A DNA stretch of 64,000 nucleotides from Pseudomonas putida. Its GTDB lineage: Bacteria > Pseudomonadota > Gammaproteobacteria > Pseudomonadales > Pseudomonadaceae. The stretch spans positions 62,001 through 126,000 of the forward strand of contig NZ_JANHLC010000001.1 of assembly GCF_028682395.1 (NCBI RefSeq), read 5' to 3'. The notes under the pieces were generated by a model. It was not told the origin of the DNA, made no database searches, and saw only the letters and a program-made list of their open reading frames with translations. This document shows positions 1 to 9,160 of this stretch, in pieces (position 1 is the first letter of the stretch; every line of letters begins with the position of its first letter). Both the position numbers and the translations under genes were made by a program.

Positions 1-1513
1 TCCGCGCCAACAGGCTATCGCTCAGGGCCCCTTCGGCTTCGCCATGGCGCACCCGGGTGCAAACGGCCAGCACTTCTTCCACTGCGCCCTTGCAGATCAG
101 CACGTGCGGGCGACCCTGCTCGGCCACCACCACCGACATACGCCGACGCGTAAAGTCGAAAGGAATCTCGTCGACCTTGCGAAACGCCGTGGCGACTTGC
201 AGTTCGCGGTGCACTTCCACATGTTCGAGCACCGCCACGTCCAGCAGGTTCTTCAGGCCGGTCTGGTAGTAGCTGTTGAGGTAGGCCATTTCCAGCACGT
301 CATCGGATTCCTCGCCCCAGACATCCACATGCCGGGCCAGGAAAATCCGGTCCTGGGTCAGGGTGCCGGTCTTGTCGGTGCACAGCACATCCATGGCACC
401 GAAGTTCTGGATCGCATCCAGGCGTTTGACGATGACTTTTTTGCGCGATAGAAACACCGCGCCCTTGGCCAGGGTCGAGGTGACAATCATCGGCAGCATT
501 TCCGGGGTAAGCCCCACCGCGACCGACAGCGCAAACAGCAGCGCTTCCATCCAGTCGCCCTTGGTAAAGCCATTGATAAACAGCACCAGGGGCGCCATCA
601 CGAACATGAAGCGAATCAACAGCCAGCTGACTTTATTGACCCCGGCCTGGAACGAGGTCGGTCCACGGTCGGTGGCGCTGACGCGCTGGGCCAGGGCACC
701 GAAGTAGGTGCTGTTACCGGTGGTCAGCACCAGTGCGGTGGCTGCGCCGGAGACCACGTTGGTGCCCATGAACAGGATGTTTTCCAGGTCCAGGGGATTG
801 CGCGCCTGGGCATCCCCCTGCCGCGCGAACTTCTCCACTGGCATCGACTCACCGGTCATCGCAGCCTGGCTGACAAACAGGTCCTTGGCGCTCAAGACCC
901 GGCAATCGGCAGGAATCATGTCGCCCGCCGACAGCACGATGAGATCGCCTGGCACCAACTGTTTGATCGGCAACTCGATACGTCGGCTCGCACCGGCGTC
1001 CAGATCCCGGCGCAGCACCGTAGCGGTGTTGCTGACCATGGCCTTGAGGGCATCGGCGGCCTTGTTCGACTTGGCTTCCTGCCAGAAACGCAGCAGGGTC
1101 GAAAGCACCACCATGGCGAAAATCACCACGGCGGCCTTCATGTCTTCGGTCAACCAGGAGATCACGGCCAGCAGGCTCAGCAGCAGGTTGAACGGATTTT
1201 TGTAGCAGTGCCACAGGTGGGTCCACCAGCGCAGCGGTTGTTCGTGCTCGACTTCATTGAGGCCGTACTGCTGGCGCAGGGCATCGGCTTGCTGCTCGCT
1301 CAGGCCGTCGGAGTGGGCGGCGAGCTTTTCCATTGCGCGCGGGGCCGTGTCATGGGCGGCCGCCACCAGGGTTTGCGCCAAGGTGGGTGGGACGTCGCGG
1401 CTGACATTGCTGTCGCCCAGGCTTTCGAGCAGGGCCAGGCGCCGGAAGTGCCGGGCAAAGTGCCGGGTCCGCAGGAAGCCGGCGAAGAATTCTTTCAGTA
1501 GGGTGAGTTTCAT
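1..1513 (-). CDS. mgtA: Magnesium-transporting P-type ATPase MgtA, 3' end cut by window edge
   Basis: Translating the minus strand from ATG at 1513 gives about 504 open codons that run off the left edge. Visible P-type ATPase features are the actuator-loop motif TGESMPVEK near residue 219, the phosphorylation motif DKTGTLT near residue 380, hydrophobic segments around residues 105-140 and 290-350, and the start of the nucleotide-binding domain. The N-terminal cytosolic region and overall sequence fit the type IIIB Mg2+ importers (MgtA/MgtB, about 900 residues), so a little over half the protein is here. These pumps bring Mg2+ into the cytoplasm when it is scarce. The start is supported by a GGGAG Shine-Dalgarno about 7 nt upstream. 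A strong hairpin lies immediately upstream of that site. The ATPase family is clear; MgtA rather than MgtB is a family-level call. Confidence 0.93.
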   Translation of the reverse strand, partial: MKLTLLKEFFAGFLRTRHFARHFRRLALLESLGDSNVSRDVPPTLAQTLVAAAHDTAPRAMEKLAAHSDGLSEQQADALRQQYGLNEVEHEQPLRWWTHLWHCYKNPFNLLLSLLAVISWLTEDMKAAVVIFAMVVLSTLLRFWQEAKSNKAADALKAMVSNTATVLRRDLDAGASRRIELPIKQLVPGDLIVLSAGDMIPADCRVLSAKDLFVSQAAMTGESMPVEKFARQGDAQARNPLDLENILFMGTNVVSGAATALVLTTGNSTYFGALAQRVSATDRGPTSFQAGVNKVSWLLIRFMFVMAPLVLFINGFTKGDWMEALLFALSVAVGLTPEMLPMIVTSTLAKGAVFLSRKKVIVKRLDAIQNFGAMDVLCTDKTGTLTQDRIFLARHVDVWGEESDDVLEMAYLNSYYQTGLKNLLDVAVLEHVEVHRELQVATAFRKVDEIPFDFTRRRMSVVVAEQGRPHVLICKGAVEEVLAVCTRVRHGEAEGALSDSLLAR

Positions 1514-1527
1514 TGTCTACTCCCGCG

Positions 1528-1566
1528 CTGCTCGCGCTCACCCTCAACGGGTGACTACGCGAGCAG
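1528..1566 (-). promoter_or_regulatory. Two-tier hairpin in the mgtA leader, next to its ribosome binding site
   Basis: A 9-bp outer stem (1528-1536 with 1558-1566, perfectly complementary) encloses a 6-bp inner stem (1538-1543 with 1549-1554) with a TCAAC loop. It ends about 15 nt before the mgtA ATG, so in the transcript it abuts the Shine-Dalgarno. No U-tract follows, so a simple terminator is unlikely. mgtA genes in enterics are controlled through long structured leaders; a similar role here is inference only. Confidence 0.5.
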
Positions 1567-2286
1567 CCTAGATCTTGAACAGTCGGTCATGGTTTCAGTG
1601 CTCTTCGGGGCGGGCGGTTGGCCCGCCAGTCAATGGAATGATCGCGGGCTGGCCGGCAGTGCCGGGCGGTGTCGCTGGCGACGCAATGGGATGGCGATAG
1701 TGCGCATGGCGCTGCTCCCTTTATGGCGGCGGAAAGGGAAACCTTCTGGCGGGTACCACCCGTCGTGCCTGGACCGCGAAGATCAGGCAGGCAGGGTTCG
1801 TCCGTCGCGAACGACAGGCGTGTCCAAACCAGCGCAGCAGTCGGGCGAGGCCGGACTGTCACACGGTATTCAGCGTCGATTGAAAGGGGGAATCGCGAAG
1901 CTGTCCGCAGGACTGCTTCAGGAAGCCGCTTCTCGCTTTTCGGCGAGACAACGGCAGGGGAAACTGCGCGTTATCGAGCCGAAGCTGTGCCGGTCAAATA
2001 CACCGGCCGACTACTGTCACTCGAACTAGTACCCACTGAGGGTCTCCGCAATTGATGAAAACGCGCGAAGCTTACGCCTCGGTTTTGGGAGAGTAAACCG
2101 TCAGAAAGTACTTCGCCGAAGCAACGCACATTTCTTCAGCCGGGGTTCAGCATCGCGGCCTTGGGGCAGCGGCGACTGAACCCGTCGTATCACCGAACGT
2201 AGCTGCCAGTGTCAGGCTGCGACCCAGACCAGCGGGCTCGCGGCGCAGTGGGCATCGCCGCGAGCCATTGGGTAGTGGCGTCAGAC
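1567..2286. other. Gene-free interval between mgtA and pvdA
   Basis: I see no convincing gene. Open frames here lack ribosome binding sites and recognisable protein sequence. Besides the mgtA leader hairpin it contains a second GC hairpin at 1609-1627 (7-bp stem, 5-nt loop) and an 11-bp hairpin just beyond pvdA at 2235-2266. A long mgtA 5' untranslated leader is possible, but no promoter was identified. Confidence 0.5.
2235..2266 (-). terminator. Hairpin downstream of pvdA
   Basis: A perfect 11-bp stem (2235-2245 with 2256-2266) and 10-nt loop start about 20 nt beyond the pvdA stop. There is no T-run after it on the minus strand, so it may be a weak terminator, an mRNA 3'-end stabiliser or a REP-like palindrome. 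Confidence 0.45.
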
Positions 2287-3621
2287 TCAGGCGGTGGCCA
2301 GCAACAACTCCTGCACCGTCTGCTCGCTGCCCTGGCGCTGCGCATGCGCGTAGAGCGACAGGGCGATCTCTTCGGAGCGAATCGGCAACACCGACAGCAA
2401 CGTATCGCTCAAGCCATGACTCGCCTGGCAGAAGCCCTGCATATAGATACCCGCCTTGCAGCGCTCATCCGTTACCAACCGGTAATCGCGACCCACCTCG
2501 AAATCACCCAGGTAGTCCGCCAGCGGCGCCAGCAGTTGGCGATGCAACTGACGCTCATAGCCGGTTGCCAGGATCACCAGGTCATACCCCTGGACACTCG
2601 CCTCGCCGCTGGCCGTGTTGCGCAGTGCCAGCTCGATGCCCTGGGCGGTGCTCGCCGCTTTTTCCACCGACGTCAGGTTGCGGAAGGTATGACGGGCAAC
2701 ACCCGAGACCTTCTGCCGATAGAACACACCGTAGATGCGCTCGATCAGGTCAATGTCGACCACCGAGTAGTTGGTGCTCTGGTACTCGTTGATCAGTCGC
2801 TCGCGCTCGGCGCGGTCCTGTTGGTAGATCAGGTCGGTAAAGGCCGGCGCAAACACTTCATTGACGAACGGGCTGTCATCCGCCGGCTTCAACGCCGACC
2901 CGCGCATGATCCAGTCGACCTGCACCGACGGGTAACTGTCGTTAAGGTCGATAAAGGCCTCCGCCGCACTCTGCCCGCCCCCGATGATCGCGATGCGCAT
3001 CGGCTGGCCATTGACACAGGGTTGCTGGGCCATGCGCTCCAGGTACTGGGAATGATGGAACACCCGGCCATCGTCGCGCAGGGCCTTGAACGCCTCGGGC
3101 ACCCGTGGCGTCCCCCCGGCACTGACCACCACCGCACGGGTGGTACGCACATGCTGCTGGCCCAGGGCATCGCAGGAGATCACCCGCAACGCCTCGACCT
3201 GCTGCTGGTGCAGCACCGGCTCGATGGCCAGCACTTCTTCGCCATAGCGGCTCTGGGCCTGGAAGTGCTCGGCCACCCAGCGCAGGTAGTCGTTGAACTC
3301 CATGCGGCACGGATAGAAGGTGCCCAGGTTGATAAAGTCCACCAACCGCCCGTGATGGCGCAGGTAGTTGACGAACGAATAGGGGCTGGTCGGGTTGCGC
3401 AGGGTCACCAGGTCCTTGAGAAAGGAGATCTGCAACTCGCTCTGGGTCACCAGGGTGTTGCCATGCCAACGGTAGTCGGCCTGTTTGTCGAGGAACAGCA
3501 CATCCAGTTCGCCTCGACTGCGCTGCTGCTCTTGCAGGGCGATGGCCAGTGCCAGGTTGGAGGGGCCGAAACCAACGCCGATCAGATCATGAACGACGGC
3601 CGATGCGATTGCCTGGGTCAT
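2287..3621 (-). CDS. pvdA: L-ornithine N5-monooxygenase PvdA
   Basis: This 444-residue flavoprotein hydroxylates the side-chain nitrogen of L-ornithine using FAD, NADPH and O2. It is the first step toward the hydroxamate ligands of pyoverdine and acts in the cytoplasm. The FAD fingerprint GVGFGPSNLALA is at residues 16-27, the NADPH fingerprint IIGGGQSAAEA near residue 215, and the family ATGYE motif near residue 355. Length and sequence match PvdA/SidA-family enzymes. Start ATG at 3621. A PvdS-type box at 3720-3743 drives it. It is transcribed alone, with fpvI upstream on the same strand. The acetylase at 9161 is the likely next enzyme. Confidence 0.96.
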   Translation of the reverse strand: MTQAIASAVVHDLIGVGFGPSNLALAIALQEQQRSRGELDVLFLDKQADYRWHGNTLVTQSELQISFLKDLVTLRNPTSPYSFVNYLRHHGRLVDFINLGTFYPCRMEFNDYLRWVAEHFQAQSRYGEEVLAIEPVLHQQQVEALRVISCDALGQQHVRTTRAVVVSAGGTPRVPEAFKALRDDGRVFHHSQYLERMAQQPCVNGQPMRIAIIGGGQSAAEAFIDLNDSYPSVQVDWIMRGSALKPADDSPFVNEVFAPAFTDLIYQQDRAERERLINEYQSTNYSVVDIDLIERIYGVFYRQKVSGVARHTFRNLTSVEKAASTAQGIELALRNTASGEASVQGYDLVILATGYERQLHRQLLAPLADYLGDFEVGRDYRLVTDERCKAGIYMQGFCQASHGLSDTLLSVLPIRSEEIALSLYAHAQRQGSEQTVQELLLATA

Positions 3622-3719
3622 TTGCAGTGTCCTCGGGAGAGATCTCTCAACAGATAGAGAGGGAAAAGCACGGGAGCCCGCTGCCCGAAAGCGCGACAGC
3701 AGGCCGTCTGTTGAGAGGA

Positions 3720-3743
3720 ACGAGGACGCTGAAGGGAAATTTA
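3720..3743 (-). promoter_or_regulatory. PvdS-type iron-starvation box for pvdA
   Basis: On the minus strand, TAAAT (3739-3743), 16 bp, then CGT (3720-3722). This is the known -35/-10 pattern of PvdS-dependent promoters, and it sits about 100 nt upstream of the pvdA start. Confidence 0.88.
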
Positions 3744-3753
3744 CTGACCTGGA

Positions 3754-4236
3754 TCAGTCTCCATCCCATTGGCGCATGCGGATGCGGCAATGCTTCATGG
3801 CGCTGACAATGTGCTTTTCCACCAGGCTGCGGGAGATGCCCAGGCGCTCGGCAATCTGCGGGTGGGACAACCCTTCGATCTTGCGCAACAGAAAGCATTC
3901 GCGGCAACGCTCGGGCAATTCGGCCAAGGCTTCCTGCAGTTGCTCCAGGCGCCGGCTGTGATCGAGGCTGGTCTGCGGTGAGGGGATAAAGCAGTGCTCA
4001 TGGGTGTCGAGCACTTCCAGCGGCTCGGCCTGGCGCAGGGCATTGCGCCGATGGCCGTCGATCACCAGATTGAGCATGGTGCGGTACAGAAACGCGCGCG
4101 GCTGCTCGATAGGCTGTTGGCTGGAACGTTCCAGCACGCGAACGTAAGCGTCATGCACCACATCTTCGGCTTGCTGCGAATTACCCAGTCTGGCGCTGAG
4201 AAAATTCACCAGTTCGCGGTAGTAGCTTTCCAACAT
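3754..4236 (-). CDS. fpvI: ECF sigma factor FpvI
   Basis: A 160-residue extracytoplasmic-function sigma factor of the iron-starvation group. Region 2 covers about residues 10-75 (AEDVVHDAYVRVLE) and region 4 about residues 105-155, with helix-turn-helix LSHPQIAERLGISRSLVEKH. In P. aeruginosa FpvI directs RNA polymerase to fpvA when FpvA signals ferripyoverdine. Its sequence is much closer to FpvI than to PvdS, and it sits beside pvdA as in P. aeruginosa. I chose ATG 4236, giving MLESYYREL as the N-terminus, over an in-frame TTG at 4263. A Fur-like site at 4335-4353 lies upstream. The anti-sigma gene fpvR, normally adjacent, is absent here. Confidence 0.9.
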   Translation of the reverse strand: MLESYYRELVNFLSARLGNSQQAEDVVHDAYVRVLERSSQQPIEQPRAFLYRTMLNLVIDGHRRNALRQAEPLEVLDTHEHCFIPSPQTSLDHSRRLEQLQEALAELPERCRECFLLRKIEGLSHPQIAERLGISRSLVEKHIVSAMKHCRIRMRQWDGD

Positions 4237-4334
4237 GACTCCCGGCCGCGATCTCGACGGCAACGTTCCCTAGAGCACAAATGGCACACCGCTCGGGTGG
4301 ACATACGATGATGGCAGTTTGCTGCGGCGTAATT

Positions 4335-4353
4335 TATAGTAATTATCATATAG
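4335..4353. promoter_or_regulatory. Fur-box-like site between fpvI and pvdR
   Basis: An AT-rich, imperfectly palindromic 19-mer reading ATGATAATTACTAT in its core on the minus strand, close to the GATAAT-type Fur consensus. It lies about 100 nt upstream of fpvI in a GC-rich background. Iron repression of fpvI through Fur is the expected role; this is inferred from position and sequence. Confidence 0.6.
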
Positions 4354-4413
4354 ATTCAAAGAGCCGCCGACTGCCCGCCGCAACATTCAGCCAACGGATG
4401 TTCGAGCGGGGTT

Positions 4414-4437
4414 TAATTTCCCGTCTGCCGCTTTCGT
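4414..4437 (+). promoter_or_regulatory. PvdS-type iron-starvation box for pvdR-pvdT-opmQ
   Basis: TAATT (4414-4418), 16 bp, CGT (4435-4437), followed about 75 nt later by the pvdR start. Compared with TAAAT at pvdA, the -35 has one substitution, and the same variant occurs at two other promoters in this locus. Confidence 0.8.
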
Positions 4438-4514
4438 TTAACTGACAGCTCCCGTGCCTGTCGGTGCCTGCCGCCGCACAAAGACGGGCCAACGTTCATT
4501 GGCCGGAACCCTGC

Positions 4515-5687
4515 ATGAAACGCCCTCGCCCTGCCCGTCGCACCCTGCTTGTCGCACTCTGCCTGCTGCCCGTCCTCGCCTTTGGCGCCTGGCAATGGTG
4601 GCCGACCGGCCGCGATGGCCTGGCTACCGTCCAGGTCAGCCGGGGTGATATCGAGAGCAGCGTGACCGCCATCGGCACGCTGCAACCGCGCCGCTACGTA
4701 GATGTCGGCGCCCAGGCGTCGGGGCAAATCCAGCGTATTCATGTCGAGGTCGGCGACGAGGTCAAGGAAGGCCAGTTGCTGGTGGAAATCGATCCCTCGA
4801 CCCAGAAGGCCCGCCTCGATGCCGGGCGCTTCTCCATCGAAAACCTCAAGGCCCAGCTCCAGCAGCAACGGGCCGAACTGGACCTGGCGCAGCAGAAATA
4901 CCAGCGCCAGCGCAATCTGGCCGCCGGCGGCGCGACCCGCGAAGAAGACGTGCAGACCGCCGCCGCCGAGACCCGCAAGGCCCAGGCCCGCATCGACATG
5001 TACCAGGCCCAGATCCGTCAGGCCCAGGCCAGCCTGCGCAGCGACGAAGCCGAACTGGGCTATACCCGCATCTATGCCCCCATGTCCGGCACGGTGGTCG
5101 CCCTCGACGCCCGCGAAGGCCAGACCCTCAACGCCCAGCAGCAAACCCCGCTGATCCTGCGGATCGCCAAACTGTCGCCGATGACGGTCTGGGCTGAAGT
5201 CTCCGAAGCCGATATCGGCCATGTCAAACGGGGCATGCAGGCCTACTTCACCACGCTCAGCGGTGGCACGCGGCGCTGGGAAAGCCGGGTCCGGCAGATT
5301 CTCCCGGTGCCCCCCAAACCGCTGGAGCAAGTCAGCCAGGGCGGCGGCAGCCCGGCCAGCAGTGCCAAGAGCGGCAGCGCGCGGGTGGTGCTTTACACCG
5401 TATTGCTGGATGTGGACAACGACGATCAGGCGCTGATGGCTGAAATGACCACCCAGGTGTTTTTTGTCGCCAACCAGGCCCGCGACGTGCTCACCGCCCC
5501 GGTCGCCGCCCTGCAGGGCACGTCGCGCAGCACGCAGCAGATCGCCCAGGTGGTGACCCGCAACGGCAAGGTCGAGACCCGCCAAGTGCGCACCGGCATC
5601 AGCGACCGTCTGCGGGTCGAAGTGCTCGACGGGCTGGCCGAAGGCGACCACCTGTTGATCGGTGCACCTGTCGGCAGTGGTGGTTGA
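4515..5687 (+). CDS. pvdR: Pyoverdine efflux periplasmic adaptor PvdR
   Basis: A 390-residue MacA-type membrane-fusion protein. It joins the inner-membrane ABC transporter PvdT to the outer-membrane channel OpmQ for pyoverdine secretion and recycling. After a short basic N-terminus there is a hydrophobic signal/anchor at about residues 10-30, a split lipoyl domain (GTLQPRRYVDVGAQASGQI near residue 55 and APMSGTVVALDAREGQ near 195), a coiled-coil hairpin rich in Q/A/R at about 95-185, and C-terminal barrel domains. Start ATG 4515 precedes MKRPRPARR and matches the family length; an in-frame codon at 4464 would add 17 unlikely residues. Its stop abuts pvdT. Confidence 0.93.
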   Translation: MKRPRPARRTLLVALCLLPVLAFGAWQWWPTGRDGLATVQVSRGDIESSVTAIGTLQPRRYVDVGAQASGQIQRIHVEVGDEVKEGQLLVEIDPSTQKARLDAGRFSIENLKAQLQQQRAELDLAQQKYQRQRNLAAGGATREEDVQTAAAETRKAQARIDMYQAQIRQAQASLRSDEAELGYTRIYAPMSGTVVALDAREGQTLNAQQQTPLILRIAKLSPMTVWAEVSEADIGHVKRGMQAYFTTLSGGTRRWESRVRQILPVPPKPLEQVSQGGGSPASSAKSGSARVVLYTVLLDVDNDDQALMAEMTTQVFFVANQARDVLTAPVAALQGTSRSTQQIAQVVTRNGKVETRQVRTGISDRLRVEVLDGLAEGDHLLIGAPVGSGG

Positions 5688-7649
5688 ATGCCCACACCCC
5701 TGATCGACCTACAGGATATCCGCAAGGCCTATGGCGGCAGCGAGACCCCCGAGGTCCAGGTGCTACGCGGGATCAGCCTGAGTATTTATCCGGGTGAATT
5801 CGTCGCCATCGTCGGCGCGTCCGGTTCGGGCAAGTCGACCCTGATGAATATCCTCGGCTGCCTCGACCGCCCCACCAGTGGGCGCTATCTGTTCGCCGGG
5901 GAAAACGTCGCCGAACTGCAAGGCGACGAACTGGCCTGGCTGCGCCGCGAAGCCTTTGGTTTCGTGTTCCAGGGCTACCACCTGATTCCCTCTGGCTCGG
6001 CCCAGGAAAACGTCGAGATGCCGGCCATCTACGCCGGCACCCCCGCTATCGAGCGCCATGCCCGGGCCAACGCCCTGCTGACCCGCCTGGGCCTTGGCGA
6101 GCGCACCGGCAACCGCCCGCACCAGTTGTCCGGGGGCCAGCAGCAGCGGGTCTCGATTGCCCGGGCGCTGATGAACGGTGGCCATATCATTCTGGCCGAC
6201 GAACCCACCGGCGCGCTCGACAGCCAGAGCGGCGCCGAAGTGATGAGCCTGCTCGACGAACTGGCCAGCCAGGGCCACGTGGTGATCCTGATCACCCATG
6301 ACCGTGAAGTCGCCGCGCGGGCCAAGCGCATCATCGAGATTCGCGACGGGCTGATTATCAGCGACAACGCCCAGGCTGAGCGTGCGGCCCCCGCCGCGCC
6401 TGCCCTGCAAGCCGTCGACCTGCGCCAGCGCCTGAACGATGGCAGCGAACACAATGGCGCCTGGAAAGGCGAGTTGATCGATGCGCTCAAGGCCGCCTGG
6501 CGGGTGATGTGGATCAACCGCTTCCGCACCGCCCTCACCCTGCTGGGGATCATTATCGGCGTGGCCTCGGTGGTGGTGATGCTGGCCGTCGGCGAAGGCA
6601 GCAAGCGCCAAGTCATGGCGCAAATGGGCGCCTTCGGCTCGAACATCATCTACCTCAACGGCAAGCCGGCGGCGCCGCGCGCACCTTCAGGGATCATCAG
6701 TCTGGACGACACCCGCGCCATCGGCACCCTGCCCCAGGTGCAGATGATCATGCCGGTCAACGGTGGCTACGCCGGCGTGCGCTACGGCAATATCGACCAG
6801 ACCACCTATGTCGGCGGCGCCAACACCGACTTCATGCGGATCTTCAACTGGCCGGTGGTCGAGGGCAGTTTCTTTACCGCGGCTGACGAAGCGGCGGCAG
6901 CGGCCGTGGCGGTGATCGGGCAAAAAACCAAAGAGAAGTTCTTTGCCGGCAGCGACCCGCTCGGCCAATACCTGCTGATCGAGAACGTGCCCTTCCAGGT
7001 GATCGGCGTACTGATGGGCAAGGGCGCCAGTTCGGGTGAGACGGACAGCGACGAGCGCGTGATGGTGCCCTACTCCACTGCGGCCATCCGCCTGTTCGGC
7101 AACCATGATCCCGAATACGTGGTGATCGGCGCCGCCGATGCGCGCCGGGTCAAGGAGACCGAACAGGTGATCGACCGCCTGCTGTTCAAGCTGCACCACG
7201 GGGTCCATGACTACGAGCTGACCAACAATGCCGCGATGATCCAGGCCGAGGCCAGGACCCAGAACACCCTGTCGCTGATGCTCGGCGCCATTGCCGCGAT
7301 TTCCCTGCTGGTCGGCGGGATCGGCGTGATGAACATCATGTTGATGACGGTGCGCGAGCGCACTCGCGAGATCGGCATTCGCATGGCTACCGGTGCCCGC
7401 CAGCGCGACATCTTGCGCCAGTTCCTGACCGAGGCAGTGATGCTTACCGTGGTCGGCGGCGTGGTCGGTATCGGCCTGGCCTTGCTGGTCGGCGGTGCGC
7501 TGACCCTGGGCAAGGTGGCCGTGGCCTTTTCCCTGGAAGCGGCATTGGGCGCCTTCTCCTGCGCCCTGGTCACAGGGGTGATCTTCGGGTTTATGCCCGC
7601 CCGCAAAGCCGCCCGCCTCGACCCCGTCGCGGCCCTGACCAGCGTATGA
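5688..7649 (+). CDS. pvdT: Pyoverdine efflux ABC transporter PvdT (MacB family)
   Basis: A 653-residue inner-membrane protein with an N-terminal ATPase fused to an FtsX/MacB permease. Walker [10 protein letters not shown] is near residue 43, signature [15 protein letters not shown] near 147, and Walker [13 protein letters not shown] near 165. A first transmembrane helix at about 280-300 ([15 protein letters not shown]) is followed by a large periplasmic domain of about 210 residues. Three C-terminal helices (about 525-645) then follow. It powers PvdRT-OpmQ. Its ATG directly follows the pvdR stop and its end overlaps opmQ by 4 nt, indicating translational coupling. Confidence 0.94.
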   Translation: MPTPLIDLQDIRKAYGGSETPEVQVLRGISLSIYPGEFVAIVGASGSGKSTLMNILGCLDRPTSGRYLFAGENVAELQGDELAWLRREAFGFVFQGYHLIPSGSAQENVEMPAIYAGTPAIERHARANALLTRLGLGERTGNRPHQLSGGQQQRVSIARALMNGGHIILADEPTGALDSQSGAEVMSLLDELASQGHVVILITHDREVAARAKRIIEIRDGLIISDNAQAERAAPAAPALQAVDLRQRLNDGSEHNGAWKGELIDALKAAWRVMWINRFRTALTLLGIIIGVASVVVMLAVGEGSKRQVMAQMGAFGSNIIYLNGKPAAPRAPSGIISLDDTRAIGTLPQVQMIMPVNGGYAGVRYGNIDQTTYVGGANTDFMRIFNWPVVEGSFFTAADEAAAAAVAVIGQKTKEKFFAGSDPLGQYLLIENVPFQVIGVLMGKGASSGETDSDERVMVPYSTAAIRLFGNHDPEYVVIGAADARRVKETEQVIDRLLFKLHHGVHDYELTNNAAMIQAEARTQNTLSLMLGAIAAISLLVGGIGVMNIMLMTVRERTREIGIRMATGARQRDILRQFLTEAVMLTVVGGVVGIGLALLVGGALTLGKVAVAFSLEAALGAFSCALVTGVIFGFMPARKAARLDPVAALTSV

Positions 7650-9073
7650 CGAGCCTGCCCTTGATGAAGTCGCGCCGACACCCCTTACCGGTTTACCTCT
7701 TGCCCGCCGGCCTGTTGCTGGCCGCCTGCGCCGCGCCTGTGACGCCGCCCGCCAGTGGCCTGCTACCACCCGCTGCCTGGCACGCGCCGACGGCCCGCGC
7801 GGCCCGGCAGGACAATGCCCAATGGTGGCAACGGTTCGCCAGCCCGCAGCTGCAAAAACTCATCGAGCAGGCCCAACGGGGCAGCTATGACATTGCAGCG
7901 GCTACAGCCCGGATCGAACAGGCCCGGGCCGCTCGCGTCATGGCCGGCGGCCCCTTGCTGCCACAAGTCAACGCCGGCCTCACGGGCAACCGCGAACGAC
8001 TGCTGCGCGGCGATGGCTACAGCCAGTTGGATGCCGGTGCCGGCCGCAAGGCCGTGAACAGCTTCAGCGCCTCGCTAAGCACCAGCTACGAAGTCGATTT
8101 CTGGGGCGCCAACGCGGCCGCCCGCGACAGCGCCGAATTTCTGCTGCGGGCCAGCGAGTTCGACCGGGCCACGGTGGAATTGACCCTGCTGGGCAATGTC
8201 GCCGACAGCTACATGCAGGCCCTGGCCCTGCACGAACAAGGGGCGATTGCCGCGCTCAACCTGCGCAATGCCGAGCACGTCCTGCAATTGGTACAAACCC
8301 GCTACGACTCGGGCTCGGCCACCGCCCTGGAACTGGCCCAGCAGAAAAGCCTGGTCGCGACCCAGCAACGCCAGTTGCCGCTCTTCGAACAGCAGGCCCG
8401 CGAAGCCTTGATTGTCCTGGCGGCCCTGCTCGGCGAGCCGGTGCAGAACCTGCGCCTGGACGGCCAGCGCTTCGACCAGGTGCAGTGGCCCGACATCGGC
8501 GCCGGCGTGCCCAGTGAACTGCTGAGCCGGCGTCCCGATATCGCCACCGCCGAAGCGCGCCTCGCCGCCGCCCAGGCCGATGTCAGCGTGGCCCGCGCGG
8601 CGCTGCTGCCCAAGCTCAACCTCGGCGCGACCCTGGGCTCGGGCGCGGATCGCTTCCCCGAGGTACTACGCAGCCCCTTCTACACCCTGACCGCCGGCCT
8701 GACGGCGCCGATCTTCAACAATGGTCGCCTGCGCGCCGAGCGCGACCAGGCCAGCGCGGTGCAGCAGGAGCTGCTGGCCACCTACCGGGGCAGCATCATC
8801 GCCGGCTTTGCCGATGTCGAAAAAGCCCTGAACAGCATTGATGGCCTCGACCGCCAGCGCCTGTGGCAAAGCGAGGAACTGAGCCAGGCGCGGATTGCCT
8901 TCGACATCGCCGAAAGCCGCTACCAGGCCGGTGCCGAAGACCTGCTCACGGTGCTCGAAACCCAGCGCACGCTCTACCAGGCCCAGGATCTGGACGTGCA
9001 ACTGCGCCTCTCGCGGATCAAGGCCAGCGTCGCGCTGTACAAGGCACTGGGCGGGGGATGGCAGGTACGCTGA
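7646..9073 (+). CDS. opmQ: Outer-membrane efflux lipoprotein OpmQ
   Basis: A 475-residue TolC/OprM-type outer-membrane factor completing the PvdRT-OpmQ pump. The N-terminus carries a lipoprotein signal with lipobox LLAAC (cysteine near residue 28). Two tandem outer-membrane-efflux repeats follow (about 60-260 and 275-465), with typical alpha-helical [12 protein letters not shown] and [17 protein letters not shown] segments. ATG 7646 overlaps the pvdT stop (ATGA). An inverted repeat at 9089-9148 follows the gene. Confidence 0.93.
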   Translation: MTSLPLMKSRRHPLPVYLLPAGLLLAACAAPVTPPASGLLPPAAWHAPTARAARQDNAQWWQRFASPQLQKLIEQAQRGSYDIAAATARIEQARAARVMAGGPLLPQVNAGLTGNRERLLRGDGYSQLDAGAGRKAVNSFSASLSTSYEVDFWGANAAARDSAEFLLRASEFDRATVELTLLGNVADSYMQALALHEQGAIAALNLRNAEHVLQLVQTRYDSGSATALELAQQKSLVATQQRQLPLFEQQAREALIVLAALLGEPVQNLRLDGQRFDQVQWPDIGAGVPSELLSRRPDIATAEARLAAAQADVSVARAALLPKLNLGATLGSGADRFPEVLRSPFYTLTAGLTAPIFNNGRLRAERDQASAVQQELLATYRGSIIAGFADVEKALNSIDGLDRQRLWQSEELSQARIAFDIAESRYQAGAEDLLTVLETQRTLYQAQDLDVQLRLSRIKASVALYKALGGGWQVR

Positions 9074-9078
9074 GCGCT

Positions 9079-9102
9079 TAAACATCGTGGAGGGTCGTTC
9101 GT
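9079..9102 (+). promoter_or_regulatory. PvdS-type box for the acetylase-pvdE operon
   Basis: TAAAC (9079-9083), 16 bp, CGT (9100-9102), immediately after opmQ and about 60 nt before the acetylase ATG. The last base of the -35 departs from TAAAT, but the spacing and -10 match the other boxes in this locus. It makes an independent promoter for 9161-11852 likely. Confidence 0.65.
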
Positions 9103-9148
9103 CTTTATCTATGGACAGCACCTGAGTCTCGGTCGCGAACGACCCTCC
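9089..9148 (+). repeat. 13-bp perfect inverted repeat between opmQ and the acetylase
   Basis: GGAGGGTCGTTCG at 9089-9101 is repeated as its exact complement at 9136-9148, separated by 34 nt. The left arm overlaps the -10 of the predicted PvdS promoter. Only read-through transcripts from opmQ would therefore contain both arms and fold. The right arm ends 12 nt before the ATG. Confidence 0.7.
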
Positions 9149-9160
9149 ATAGGAAGCCTC

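Noticed and set aside
1587..2055. Overlapping open frames of 90-150 codons between mgtA and pvdA
   Set aside because: No ribosome binding sites, no protein-like composition, and they overlap each other on both strands.
3754..4263. PvdS identity for the sigma factor beside pvdA
   Set aside because: Its N-terminus (MLESYYREL), region 4 and gene position match FpvI rather than PvdS.
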